Positions 57,322-64,000 of a stretch of 64,000 bases of DNA are shown in pieces. A program made the translations under genes and the position numbers. How positions within the stretch are numbered: position 1 is the first letter of the stretch; the number at the start of each line of letters is the position of its first letter. The notes under the pieces were generated by a model. It was given only the letters and a program-made list of their open reading frames with translations. It did no database searches and was not told the origin of the DNA. The stretch comes from Asanoa sp. WMMD1127 (lineage in GTDB: Bacteria > Actinomycetota > Actinomycetes > Mycobacteriales > Micromonosporaceae). Where the stretch lies: NCBI RefSeq assembly GCF_029626225.1, contig NZ_JARUBP010000001.1, positions 3,906,001-3,970,000 of the forward strand. Direction: 5' to 3'.

Positions 57322-58398
57322 GTGAAACGGGCCCTGGCCGCACTGACCGTCGCCGCGTTCGTCACCCTCCTGGTCGACGTGCTCGCGGCGCACCGGCCCG
57401 CGTACGCCATCTTCCCGGCCGGCGTGTTCGTGCTCGCCGCTACCTTCGGCTTCGCGCTGGTCGAGACCCGGGCCGAGCGCTGGCCGCGGTACGCGTACAT
57501 CGTGCTGCTCTTCCCCCTCGGCGGCACGGTGTTCGCGACCTCCGGCGCGTCTGTCGGCGCCACGCTGATGCTGGTCGTGCTGGTCAGCCAGACCACCCTG
57601 CTGCTGCCGATGCCGGCCGTGGTCGCGGTGGTCGCGCTCGTGCCGTTCTTCCACGCGGGCATGGCGTTCGCCGAGGGCCTGCGCGAGGGCCTCGGGCTGC
57701 TGGCCGCCGCCGTGTTCGCCGCCGTGCTGACCAAGCTGCTGATGCGCGAGCAGTCGGCCAGGGCGCAACTGCGGGAGTACGCGACGCAGGTCGAGCGGCT
57801 CGCCGCGGCGCAGGAGCGCAACCGGGTGGCCCGCGACATCCACGACGGACTCGGGCACGCGTTGACGGTGGTGCAGATGCAGATCAAGGCGGCCCGGGCG
57901 GTGCTGGCCAGCCAGCCGGAGCGGGCCGACGAGGTGCTCGCCAAGGCCCAGGACCAGGCCGAGGAGGCCCTGCGTGAGGTGCGCCGGTCGGTCGGCGCGC
58001 TGCGCGAGCCGCGGCCGGCGGTGCCGCTGCCGGAGGCGCTCAAGGCGCTGGCCGCGGAGACCTCGGCGGCCGGCGTGACGACCGAGCTGAGCGTGACCGG
58101 CACCGTGCGGGCGCTCGGCCCCGAGACGGCGGAGTCGCTGTTCCGGGCGGCCCAGGAAGGCCTGACCAACGTGCGCAAACACGCCGGCGCGAGCCGGGTG
58201 GAGCTGACCCTCGACTACTCGCGGCCGGCGGCGGTGCGCCTCGAGGTGCGCGACGACGGCGCCGGCACGGCGGGGGAGGGCGGCACGGGCTACGGCCTGC
58301 TCGGCGTACGCGAACGCGCCACGCACCTCGGTGGCCGGATGAGCCTGGAGTCGGCGCCGGGCCAGGGCGCCACCCTGCTCGTCGAGGTGCCCGGATGA
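57322..58398 (+). CDS. sensor histidine kinase, NarL/DesK type, 358 aa
   Basis: Five closely spaced membrane helices without a large outer loop (ALAALTVAAFVTLLVDVLAA, IFPAGVFVLAATFGFAL, YIVLLFPLGGTVFA, ATLMLVVLVSQTTLLLPMPAVVAVVALVPF) are followed by a coiled coil and the HisKA_3 box with the histidine at about residue 174 (RVARDIHDGLGHALTVVQMQIKAA). The ATPase domain has FRAAQEGLTNVRKHAG, VRDDGAGTAGEGGTGYGLLGVRER. GTG 57322 follows GAGAGTGG. It overlaps the response regulator by four bases. It is divergent from the ABC exporter, the usual arrangement for a transport-sensing pair. Confidence 0.9.
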   Translation: MKRALAALTVAAFVTLLVDVLAAHRPAYAIFPAGVFVLAATFGFALVETRAERWPRYAYIVLLFPLGGTVFATSGASVGATLMLVVLVSQTTLLLPMPAVVAVVALVPFFHAGMAFAEGLREGLGLLAAAVFAAVLTKLLMREQSARAQLREYATQVERLAAAQERNRVARDIHDGLGHALTVVQMQIKAARAVLASQPERADEVLAKAQDQAEEALREVRRSVGALREPRPAVPLPEALKALAAETSAAGVTTELSVTGTVRALGPETAESLFRAAQEGLTNVRKHAGASRVELTLDYSRPAAVRLEVRDDGAGTAGEGGTGYGLLGVRERATHLGGRMSLESAPGQGATLLVEVPG

Positions 58399-59045
58399 CC
58401 GTGCGCGTGTTGCTCGTCGACGACCAGGCGCTGTTCCGCGAGGCGCTGGCGATGCTGCTCGGCGTGCGGGCCGACGTCGAGGTGGTGGGCGAGGCCGGTG
58501 ACGGCGCGCAGGCGCTGGCCCGGGTCGCCGAGACGGCCCCCGACGTGGTGCTGATGGACCTGCGGATGCCGGTGCTCGACGGGGTGGCGGCCACCCGCCG
58601 GTTGAAGGTCGACCATCCCGGCGTACGGGTGATCGCGCTGACCACGTTCGACGACGACGAGGACGTGTTCGCGGCGCTGCGCGCCGGTGCGGTGGGTTAC
58701 CTGCTCAAGGACGTCTCGTCGGAGCGGCTGGTCGAGGCGGTGCTGGCGGCCGCCCGGGGCGAGTCGGTGCTCCAGCCGTCGGTGGCGGCCAAGGTGGTGG
58801 CCCGGATCGCCACCTTGCCCGTCGACGAACCGAGGCCGCCGCAGCCGCTGGTCGTGCCGCTCTCCGACCGCGAGCTGGACGTGGTCCGGCTGCTGGCGCA
58901 GGGCCGCAGCAACCGCGAGATCGCGGCGGCGCTCTACCTGGCCGAGGGCACGGTCAAGAACCATGTGACCAACGTGCTCGGCAAGCTCGGCGCCCGCGAC
59001 CGCACCCAGGCCGCCCTGCGCGCCCGCGCCCTCGGCCTCCTGTGA
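58395..59045 (+). CDS. LuxR/NarL-family response regulator, 216 aa
   Basis: The receiver is complete: acidic pair VDDQALF, phospho-aspartate at about residue 55 (VVLMDLRMPV), threonine (IALTTFDDD) and lysine (YLLKDVSS). The LuxR helix-turn-helix is at about 150-210 (LSDRELDVVRLLAQGRSNREIAAALYLAEGTVKNHVTNVLGKLGARDRTQAAL). The ATG overlaps the kinase stop. Likely targets are the divergent ABC exporter and perhaps the palindromes just after its own stop codon. Confidence 0.94.
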   Translation: MTVRVLLVDDQALFREALAMLLGVRADVEVVGEAGDGAQALARVAETAPDVVLMDLRMPVLDGVAATRRLKVDHPGVRVIALTTFDDDEDVFAALRAGAVGYLLKDVSSERLVEAVLAAARGESVLQPSVAAKVVARIATLPVDEPRPPQPLVVPLSDRELDVVRLLAQGRSNREIAAALYLAEGTVKNHVTNVLGKLGARDRTQAALRARALGLL

Positions 59046-59050
59046 CCGCC

Positions 59051-59074
59051 GGGGTCATGACCCCGGTCATGACC
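59051..59074. promoter_or_regulatory. two tandem GGTCATGACC palindromes
   Basis: GGTCATGACC occurs at 59053-59062 (within the 14-bp palindrome GGGGTCATGACCCC at 59051-59064) and again at 59065-59074, 12 bp apart. They lie six bases after the response regulator stop and about 80 bases before the start of the small membrane protein. They look like a dimer-binding operator for the latter gene; alternatively they are part of a weak terminator. Confidence 0.5.
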
Positions 59075-59150
59075 TTCGGCACCTGGCACGGCGGCCGGCA
59101 CCCGGGAGCATCGACGTCACCGAACGAGAGCTCACGAGGGGACACCGATC

Positions 59151-59546
59151 ATGACCGCCGCCGCGCAGCCCACCCGCACGGGCCACCTCCGCTTCGCCCT
59201 CCACTACCTCGAGATGGTCGTCTCGATGTTGGTCGGCATGTTCGCGCTCGCGCCGCTGTGGCCGGCCGCGGCCACCGCCCACCCGGCCGCCGACGCGCTG
59301 GTCATGGCCACCAACATGTCGATCGGCATGGCGGTCTGGATGGCGATCCGCCGGCACGCCTGGCCCCGGATCGCCGAGATGGTGGCCGCGATGTACGCGC
59401 CGTTCGTCGTGCTGCTGGTGCCGTACTTCCTCGGCGCGCTGTCGGGGCACGGCCTGATGATGGGCGGCCACGTGCTGATGTTCGTGACAATGCTGGCCGC
59501 GATGATCTGGCGCCGCGGCGACTATTACCACCACGGTCACCACTGA
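59151..59546 (+). CDS. small four-helix membrane protein, 131 aa
   Basis: It has four predicted membrane helices: FALHYLEMVVSMLVGMFALAPLWP, DALVMATNMSIGMAVWMAI, RIAEMVAAMYAPFVVLLVPYFLGAL, and MMGGHVLMFVTMLAAMIW, with a histidine-rich C-terminus (DYYHHGHH). The methionine- and histidine-rich helices are typical of a family found widely in actinobacteria, sometimes mislabelled as FliP; nothing flagellar is present here. The start has GAGGGGACACCGATC upstream. Two palindromes lie in the region upstream. The histidine tail and intramembrane methionines allow a guess of metal binding, but no more. Confidence 0.72.
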   Translation: MTAAAQPTRTGHLRFALHYLEMVVSMLVGMFALAPLWPAAATAHPAADALVMATNMSIGMAVWMAIRRHAWPRIAEMVAAMYAPFVVLLVPYFLGALSGHGLMMGGHVLMFVTMLAAMIWRRGDYYHHGHH

Positions 59547-59557
59547 CGCGAATAAAT

Positions 59558-59597
59558 GAGTCGGCCGGGAGCGAACTCGCTCCGGCCGACTCTTTTT
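59558..59597 (+). terminator. rho-independent terminator with T tract
   Basis: An 11-bp stem (59558-59568 with 59582-59592) with an inner AGCGA/TCGCT pairing is followed by five T residues (59593-59597). It lies 12 bases after the small membrane protein gene and also faces the end of the leftward oxidoreductase. This is the only terminator in the window with a clear T tract. Confidence 0.85.
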
Positions 59598-59632
59598 CCT
59601 TTTGCTTATTTCTTCCTTAAGAATTGCACGGG

Positions 59633-60931
59633 TCAGGCGACTGACGCGAGGCGGCGCGGCGCCGGCTCCGAGATCTCCTGGTGCTGCGGGGTCTCGGTGC
59701 GCATCGGCAGCGGGACCGCCTGCATGGGGGGCAGCGGGGTCGCGATCATCGCGCGGGCCAGCGAGGTGAACGCGTGCGCCGCGTTGACCGAGACGAGGCC
59801 GACCAGCCGGTCGTCGCGGTGGTAGCCGACGACCACGCCGGACCGGGCCTTGTCGCGCCGGTGCCGCTTCAGCTCGCTGATCGAGACCTCGCCGTCGGGC
59901 ACGAGCTCGCCGCAGACCTGGATGCGCAGGCCCCACTGCTCGGTCCAGAAGCGCGGGATGACGGTCACCGGGCCGGCCTCGCCGTCCTCGGCGAGCAGCG
60001 TCCGGGCAGCCCCGCGGCCCTGCTCGAGCGAGCTGATCCAGTGCTCGGCCTTGCGCGGGGTGGGCCCGTAGCGCAGGTTGGGCCAGCTGGCGACGGCGCC
60101 GCAGGCGACAACGTCCTCGAGGCCGATCACCCGCAGGCTCGGGTCGCAGGCGACGCCGTTGGACAGGTCGATACCGGCGTTCTCCAGCCAGCCCGTGTCG
60201 GGCCGGCCGCCGGTGGTCGCGACCACCACGTCGCCGATCAGGTTCTCGCCGTCGTCGAGCTGCACCATCCAGCCGTCGCGGAACCGGTTGGCGGAGGCGA
60301 CCCGGTGCCCGAGCCGGAAGTCGACGCCCTCCTCGCGCATCACGTCGGTGACGTGGCCGCCGATCTCCTCACCGAGGGCGCGGGCCATCACCTGGTGCTT
60401 GGAGTCGATGACGACGCAGTCGCGGGCCATCGAGCGCACGGCCGAGGCGACCTCGGAGCCGGTGATGCCGCCGCCGACGATGATGACCCGCTCCGCGGTG
60501 CGCAGCGCGCGCCGCAGGGCCCAGGCGTGCTCCAGGTTGTGCAGCAGGTGCACACCCGGCTCCGCGGCCCACTTCGGCATGCTGGGCGACGAGCCGGTCG
60601 CGATGACCAGGCCGTCGTACGCGAAGGACTCGCCCGTGTCGGTCTCCACCCGGTGGTTGTCCGGGTCGAGGTCGATCGCCGTGCGGCCGAGGTACCAGGT
60701 CAGGTCCTCGTCGTGGAACGGCATCCGGGTGTCCTGCGGTCGCTTGTGGCCGGTCAGGATGCCCTTGGAGCACGACGGACGGTCGTACGGGCCTTCCTTC
60801 TCCGCGCCGAGCATGGCGATCTCGCCCGGGAACCCTTGGCGCCGCAACTCTTCGGCCGCGGCGACGCCGGCGCGCCCCGTCCCGACGATGAGAATTCGGC
60901 CGTAGTCCGCGCGCCTGATCCGCCGCGTCAT
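59633..60931 (-). CDS. FAD-dependent NAD(P)H oxidoreductase (ferredoxin reductase-like), 432 aa
   Basis: It has two dinucleotide-binding folds: the FAD site ILIVGTGRAGVAAAEELRRQG (about residues 12-32) and the NAD(P)H site VIIVGGGITGSEVASAVRS (about 145-163). GLVIATGSSP and VVVATTGGRPDTGWLENAGI follow the pattern of putidaredoxin/rhodocoxin-type ferredoxin reductases, as does the C-terminus with VPRFWTEQWGLRIQVCGEL-like segment PRFWTEQWGLRIQVCG. ATG 60931 overlaps the stop of the membrane ferredoxin gene by four bases. The two products therefore probably form one electron-transfer chain, NAD(P)H to FAD to ferredoxin. Confidence 0.9.
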   Translation of the reverse strand: MTRRIRRADYGRILIVGTGRAGVAAAEELRRQGFPGEIAMLGAEKEGPYDRPSCSKGILTGHKRPQDTRMPFHDEDLTWYLGRTAIDLDPDNHRVETDTGESFAYDGLVIATGSSPSMPKWAAEPGVHLLHNLEHAWALRRALRTAERVIIVGGGITGSEVASAVRSMARDCVVIDSKHQVMARALGEEIGGHVTDVMREEGVDFRLGHRVASANRFRDGWMVQLDDGENLIGDVVVATTGGRPDTGWLENAGIDLSNGVACDPSLRVIGLEDVVACGAVASWPNLRYGPTPRKAEHWISSLEQGRGAARTLLAEDGEAGPVTVIPRFWTEQWGLRIQVCGELVPDGEVSISELKRHRRDKARSGVVVGYHRDDRLVGLVSVNAAHAFTSLARAMIATPLPPMQAVPLPMRTETPQHQEISEPAPRRLASVA

Positions 60932-61821
60932 CGGTCTCCCCTGCTACGTCGACGTGGACCGGCGCCCGAGCCCGCCGGAATCCTTGTTGGGCCGGTCAAC
61001 GGCTGCTCGGCCGGCTCAGTCCGCTTCTGGGTCACCACCGTGGTCGCGGTCCGGTTGAGCTGGATCGCCCGGGCCGGACACACCTCCACGGCTCTGATCA
61101 CGTCACTTGCCAGGTTGGGCGGCACGGTCGCCTTGTAGGCCAGGCGCCCGTCAGCGCGCAGGGCGAACACCTTGGGCGCCTCGTGCTCGCAGAACCCGAA
61201 CCGCGCGCACCGGTTGCCGTCGACGTTGACCAGCAACTCGTCGCCGACGCCGGCATTGCCGTTGCGCCGGTTGGCGGACTCCTGCCGCCAGTTGAGCCAC
61301 ATGGGCGTCGTCGTCATCCACAACAGCAGCGTGATGACGAAGGAGCCGAGCACCGCGCCCCAGCGGATCCCCGTGGCCATCTCCGAGCCGGACATCAGCA
61401 CGTGCCCGACCAGCAGCATGTAGGCCACGTAGTTGAACGCGTGGAACGCGCGCCACCTGGTGTAGCCGATCTTCTTCTGGATCAGCACCGAGATCGTGCA
61501 CGCCGCGAAGAGCTCCAACGAGATCACGCCGACGCCGATGCCGATCGGGTCGTACGGGTTGGTGAACGGCACCACCACGTCGATCAGCCTGACCGTGCCC
61601 ATCGGGCCGGCGAGCTGGGTGAAGCCGTGCACCACGCCGAGCGTGAGGCCCAGCAGGGCGATGGTCTGGTGGATGCCGTAGACGGTGGCGTGCTTGATCC
61701 GGCTCTGCGCCCAACCGTTGCGGAGCATGAGTCCCCAGAGGACCGCCAGCCAGAGCAGGAAGAGCGACAGGAACCCGACCGCGGCCGCCACGATGTGCAC
61801 GGACTCTTGCGCATTGCGCAC
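60928..61821 (-). CDS. membrane cytochrome/ferric-reductase-like domain fused to a 3Fe-4S ferredoxin, 297 aa
   Basis: Residues 1-205 hold about six membrane helices with paired histidines (RIKHATVYGIHQTIALLGLTLGVVHGFTQLAG, RWRAFHAFNYVAYMLLVGHVLMSG) placed as haem b ligands in ferric-reductase-like proteins. Residues 215-270 are a P450-type ferredoxin: VDGNRCARFGFCEHEAPKVFAL and VIRAVEVCPARAI, i.e. C-x5-C and C-P, which fits a 3Fe-4S cluster. GTG 61821 is used because GGAGG lies seven bases upstream. The arginine/proline-rich tail is unstructured. It probably passes electrons between the cluster and membrane haem; direction and final acceptor are unknown. Confidence 0.85.
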   Translation of the reverse strand: MRNAQESVHIVAAAVGFLSLFLLWLAVLWGLMLRNGWAQSRIKHATVYGIHQTIALLGLTLGVVHGFTQLAGPMGTVRLIDVVVPFTNPYDPIGIGVGVISLELFAACTISVLIQKKIGYTRWRAFHAFNYVAYMLLVGHVLMSGSEMATGIRWGAVLGSFVITLLLWMTTTPMWLNWRQESANRRNGNAGVGDELLVNVDGNRCARFGFCEHEAPKVFALRADGRLAYKATVPPNLASDVIRAVEVCPARAIQLNRTATTVVTQKRTEPAEQPLTGPTRIPAGSGAGPRRRSRGDR

Positions 61822-61864
61822 GGTGGATCCTCCGTTGTTCGCGACGGGAAGTGGGGACAACGCA

Positions 61865-61892
61865 AGTATGGTGCCGACCGTCGAATTGTCAA
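61865..61892 (-). promoter_or_regulatory. sigma70-type promoter of the ferredoxin/oxidoreductase operon
   Basis: On the minus strand, TTGACA (61892-61887) and CATACT (61870-61865) are 16 bases apart, about 45 bases upstream of the GTG at 61821. The surrounding region (61822-62097) between the divergent genes is A+T-richer than the genes; TTGACA at 62029-62034 is a possible -35 for the rightward DUF4142 gene but has no good -10. Confidence 0.65.
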
Positions 61893-62097
61893 TCTGGTGT
61901 CGTCGCCCGTTTCGGGGGTAGTTTTCCGTGGCCAACACGCTGCGAAACGAGTGCCGGACAGTCGGTTCGCGAACTATAAATTTCGTTTAGGCGCGGCCTA
62001 GGGGTTCCTTCACTTAAGCCTTCTCTAATTGACAGGTGTTTATCGTCATCCTTCGTGTCGAGGCGCGGCTGCGGCCGCCGACGTCGAGGGAGTGAAG

Positions 62098-63027
62098 GTG
62101 GAAGTCCGCCAGCTGGTCGGGTTGGGTGCGCGAGCGGTCGCTCTGGCGTCGTTGGTCGTGCTGGTGCCGGCGACCGCCGCGTTGGCGATCGACCGGCAAC
62201 AGGCCGCGGCCCCGGCGGCGATGAGCCACCCGGGTCACGTCGCGGGCATGAACCACGCCGCGCACCAGGCGGCGATGGCCCAGGCCACCTGGGACCTCAA
62301 GCACGCCGAGCACATGGCCGCGATGAACGCCCTCGAGCAGGTGCTGAAGACCTCGACGCTGCTCGCTCCACCGGAACAGCCGCTCCCGGTCCCGGTGCCG
62401 CCGGACGTCGCGGTCTCCGAGAACGGCAAGTACGGGCCGCTCGGCCCCGCCGACATCGACCTGGTGGTCAAGGTCCGGCTGGCCGGCCTCTGGGAGCAGC
62501 CCGCCGGCGACATGGCGGTGAAGAAGGGCCAGAGCCCGCGGGTCCGTGAGATCGGCAAGATGATCGCCGAGCAGCACGCGGTGCTCGACCAGCTCGACCG
62601 CAACGCCGCCGCCAAACTGGGCATCGCCCTGCCGAACGAGCCGAACAACGACCAGAAGTTCTGGCTCCAGGAGATGGCGGACGCCGAGGGCGCCGAGTTC
62701 GACTCCGTTTTCGTCGACCGCCTCCGGGCCGCACACGGCAAGGTCTTCTCCGTCATCGCCGACGTGCGGTCCGGAACCCGCAACGACGTCGTCCGCGAGC
62801 TGGCCCAACAGTCGAACCAGTTCGTCGCGACCCACCTGACGCTGCTGGAGAGCACGTCCATCGTCGACTGGAAGCACCTGGCTCTGCCGCCGGAGCCCGC
62901 CGACGGCCCCGTTCCCGCCGCCGGCTACATCAAGAGCGGTGTCAGCCCCACAGTCATCTGGCTGGTGTTGGGAGCGGCGCTGGTCGCCGGCACCATCACC
63001 ACGCTTCGCGTAGTCCGTCCCCGATGA
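62098..63027 (+). CDS. DUF4142 envelope protein with C-terminal anchor, 309 aa
   Basis: A signal peptide (ALASLVVLVPATAALAI) is followed by a Met/His-rich stretch (AAMSHPGHVAGMNHAAHQAAMAQATWDLKHAEHMAAM, about 40-75), then the DUF4142 helical bundle, a ferritin-like family: GPADIDLVVKVRLAGLWEQPAGDMAVKKGQSPRVREIGKMIAEQHAVLDQLDRNAAAKLG and DAEGAEFDSVFVDRLRAAHGKVFSVIADVRSGTRNDVVRELAQQSNQFVATHLTLLES. A last helix (TVIWLVLGAALVAGTITTL) anchors it. The GTG at 62098 follows GAGGGAG. The Met/His segment suggests metal binding, which is inference. The low-complexity protein follows after 40 bases. Confidence 0.85.
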   Translation: MEVRQLVGLGARAVALASLVVLVPATAALAIDRQQAAAPAAMSHPGHVAGMNHAAHQAAMAQATWDLKHAEHMAAMNALEQVLKTSTLLAPPEQPLPVPVPPDVAVSENGKYGPLGPADIDLVVKVRLAGLWEQPAGDMAVKKGQSPRVREIGKMIAEQHAVLDQLDRNAAAKLGIALPNEPNNDQKFWLQEMADAEGAEFDSVFVDRLRAAHGKVFSVIADVRSGTRNDVVRELAQQSNQFVATHLTLLESTSIVDWKHLALPPEPADGPVPAAGYIKSGVSPTVIWLVLGAALVAGTITTLRVVRPR

Positions 63028-63067
63028 AAACCGCAACGGTGAGTGTCCACATGGAAGGTGACACGGA

Positions 63068-64000
63068 ATGACCAGAACCAGGCAGCGCCCCCGCAAGAAC
63101 CGGCGGTTCATCGCCGTGTTCGCGACGCTGGCGGTGTTCGCCGGCCTCGTGGCGGTCACCCAGGTCTCGCTGGCCGGTAGCTGGCGGCGCAACAACAACA
63201 GCCTCCCGGTGTGCCCGCCGTCGGCTGCCGCCCCCGCGACCTCGCACGACCACAGCAACGAGCAGGACCCCGACGCGACGCCGCCGGCCGACGCGCCGCC
63301 CGGCGAGGTGGCCGGCGCGGCCGGTGACGGCACCACGGGCGACGCCCCGCCCGCCGACGCCGAGTCGCCGGCCGCGGACGCCCCGGCCGAGGACGCCGAG
63401 GCGGCGGCCACGACGCCGGCCGCGCAGCAGCAGCAGCAGCAGCGACGCCGTGACGGCGACCGGCAGCGGTGCCGGCCGGCCAGCACGCCGACCAGCACGA
63501 CCGGCGGCGGCTCCAACGGTGGCGGCTCCAACGGTGGCGGCTCGAACGGTGGCGGCTCGAACCCGGGCAGCACCAGTGGCCCGACCACCAACCCGACCAG
63601 CACGACCAGCCCCACCTCGGCGCCCCCGCCGCCCACGCTGCCGGAGACGCTCGGCAACACCTGTGAGGGCACGCAGCTCCAGGAGCACGACGGCTTCCAG
63701 AACGGCCCCCGCTGCGTGGGCACGCAGTTCGGTGAGGTCGGCGCCGTCGAGGACAACCCGACGCTGCTGATCAGCCGGGCGCCCGGCCTGGTCCGGGTCA
63801 ACCAGCAGTTCGACATCCAGGTCAGCACCCGCAACCTGGTCCGTGACCGGTTCCTGCCGGCCGCAGCCGGTGGCTACTACAAGGAGAGCTCGCGGCTGAC
63901 CGAGGAAGGCCTGCAGCGCGGTCACTTCCACGTCGCCTGCCGCCTGCTCAGCGGCCGCCAGGCCCAGGACCCCGCGCCGGTGCCGGCCTTCTTCAAGGCG
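63068..64000 (+). CDS. secreted low-complexity protein, 3' end outside window
   Basis: The frame is open from ATG 63068 to the window end (311 codons) and has no stop. A basic N-terminus with one hydrophobic helix (RRFIAVFATLAVFAGLVAVTQVSLAG) makes it secreted or membrane-anchored. A long acidic Ala/Pro/Asp region (about 60-118), six glutamines in a row, four GGGSN repeats and a Thr/Ser/Pro linker follow. A folded domain begins near residue 195 (GNTCEGTQLQEHDGFQNGPRCVGTQFGEVGAVEDNPTLLISRAPGLVRVNQQFDIQVSTRNLVRDRFLPAAAGGYYKES), which I do not recognise. It is probably in an operon with the DUF4142 gene. Confidence 0.75.
   Translation, partial: MTRTRQRPRKNRRFIAVFATLAVFAGLVAVTQVSLAGSWRRNNNSLPVCPPSAAAPATSHDHSNEQDPDATPPADAPPGEVAGAAGDGTTGDAPPADAESPAADAPAEDAEAAATTPAAQQQQQQRRRDGDRQRCRPASTPTSTTGGGSNGGGSNGGGSNGGGSNPGSTSGPTTNPTSTTSPTSAPPPPTLPETLGNTCEGTQLQEHDGFQNGPRCVGTQFGEVGAVEDNPTLLISRAPGLVRVNQQFDIQVSTRNLVRDRFLPAAAGGYYKESSRLTEEGLQRGHFHVACRLLSGRQAQDPAPVPAFFKA
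63425..63562 (+). repeat. polyglutamine tract and GGGSN tandem repeats
   Basis: Six CAG codons (63425-63442) and, further on, four 15-bp units coding GGGSN (63503-63562) lie within the low-complexity secreted protein gene. Both keep the frame and are prone to slippage, so length may vary between strains. Confidence 0.85.

Noticed and set aside
59151-59546. FliP annotation for the small membrane protein
   Set aside because: It has four short Met/His-rich helices and no FliP signature, and no flagellar gene is present.
63425-63562. Short tandem repeats as a CRISPR array
   Set aside because: Units are 3 and 15 bp, without spacers, and code for polyglutamine and GGGSN in frame.

Overview
The window comes from a very high-G+C actinobacterium. 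Almost every third codon position is G or C, GTG starts are common, stop/start overlaps of the ATGA or GTGA type are everywhere, and a Tad/Flp pilus locus, NarL-type two-component systems and 3Fe-4S P450-type ferredoxin sequences are present. A soil or plant-associated member of the Micromonosporaceae fits best; that placement is inference.

Layout. 2-6144: end of a PHP-domain protein, a hypothetical, an alpha/beta hydrolase, then an ABC-2 exporter (ATPase + permease) followed by a histidine kinase/response regulator pair. The response regulator stop codon carries a 164-bp MITE-like palindromic element. 6447-11404: DsrE-like protein, large LuxR/ATPase (LAL) regulator, hypothetical, glyoxalase-fold protein, AraC regulator. 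11390-23298: uptake and catabolism of uronic acids, arranged as two divergent operons around LacI-type operators. Leftward: LacI regulator, sugar-binding lipoprotein, two permeases, DUF624/YesL-like protein. Rightward: Gfo/Idh/MocA dehydrogenase, uronate isomerase (uxaC), L-fuconate-dehydratase-like enzyme, fructuronate/tagaturonate-type reductase, and a second Gfo/Idh/MocA enzyme that contains an in-frame 75-bp palindrome. 23454-33833: seven consecutive secreted PL1 pectate lyases, with or without an N-terminal beta-sandwich module. 33802-37692: leftward four-gene operon (Gfo/Idh/MocA, DUF993, TIM-barrel isomerase, DUF6807) with a divergent LacI regulator at 37778. 38806: a small lipoprotein. 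39530-48199: a complete Tad/Flp pilus locus, followed by an atypical LuxR response regulator and a Ser/Thr kinase fused to a LuxR-type regulator. 51125-59546: metallo-beta-lactamase-fold hydrolase, an eighth pectate lyase (ricin-lectin type), a TetR-like regulator, a secreted alpha/beta hydrolase, and a second ABC-2 exporter plus two-component module. 59633-61821: FAD oxidoreductase and a membrane cytochrome-like protein fused to a ferredoxin. 62098-64000: DUF4142 protein and the start of a low-complexity secreted protein.

How it works together. The central 40 kb reads as a pectin utilisation locus. Secreted PL1 lyases cut polygalacturonate; the ABC importer, which has no ATPase gene here, takes up oligomers. 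UxaC, the mannitol-dehydrogenase-family reductase and the enolase-superfamily dehydratase together suggest the route galacturonate, tagaturonate, altronate, 2-keto-3-deoxygluconate. Two LacI regulators appear to control it through different palindromes. One palindrome occurs at 37.7 kb and again at 53.5 kb, which links the uncharacterised four-gene operon to the distant eighth pectate lyase.

Most interesting signals: the in-frame palindrome inside a dehydrogenase gene (22648-22722), the MITE exactly in a stop codon (6144-6307), a structured leader with mutually exclusive pairings upstream of a pectate lyase (26342-26474), the shared LacI operator/promoter architecture, the kinase-LuxR fusion, and the reductase/ferredoxin/membrane-haem pair. 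No tRNA, rRNA or CRISPR array was recognised.
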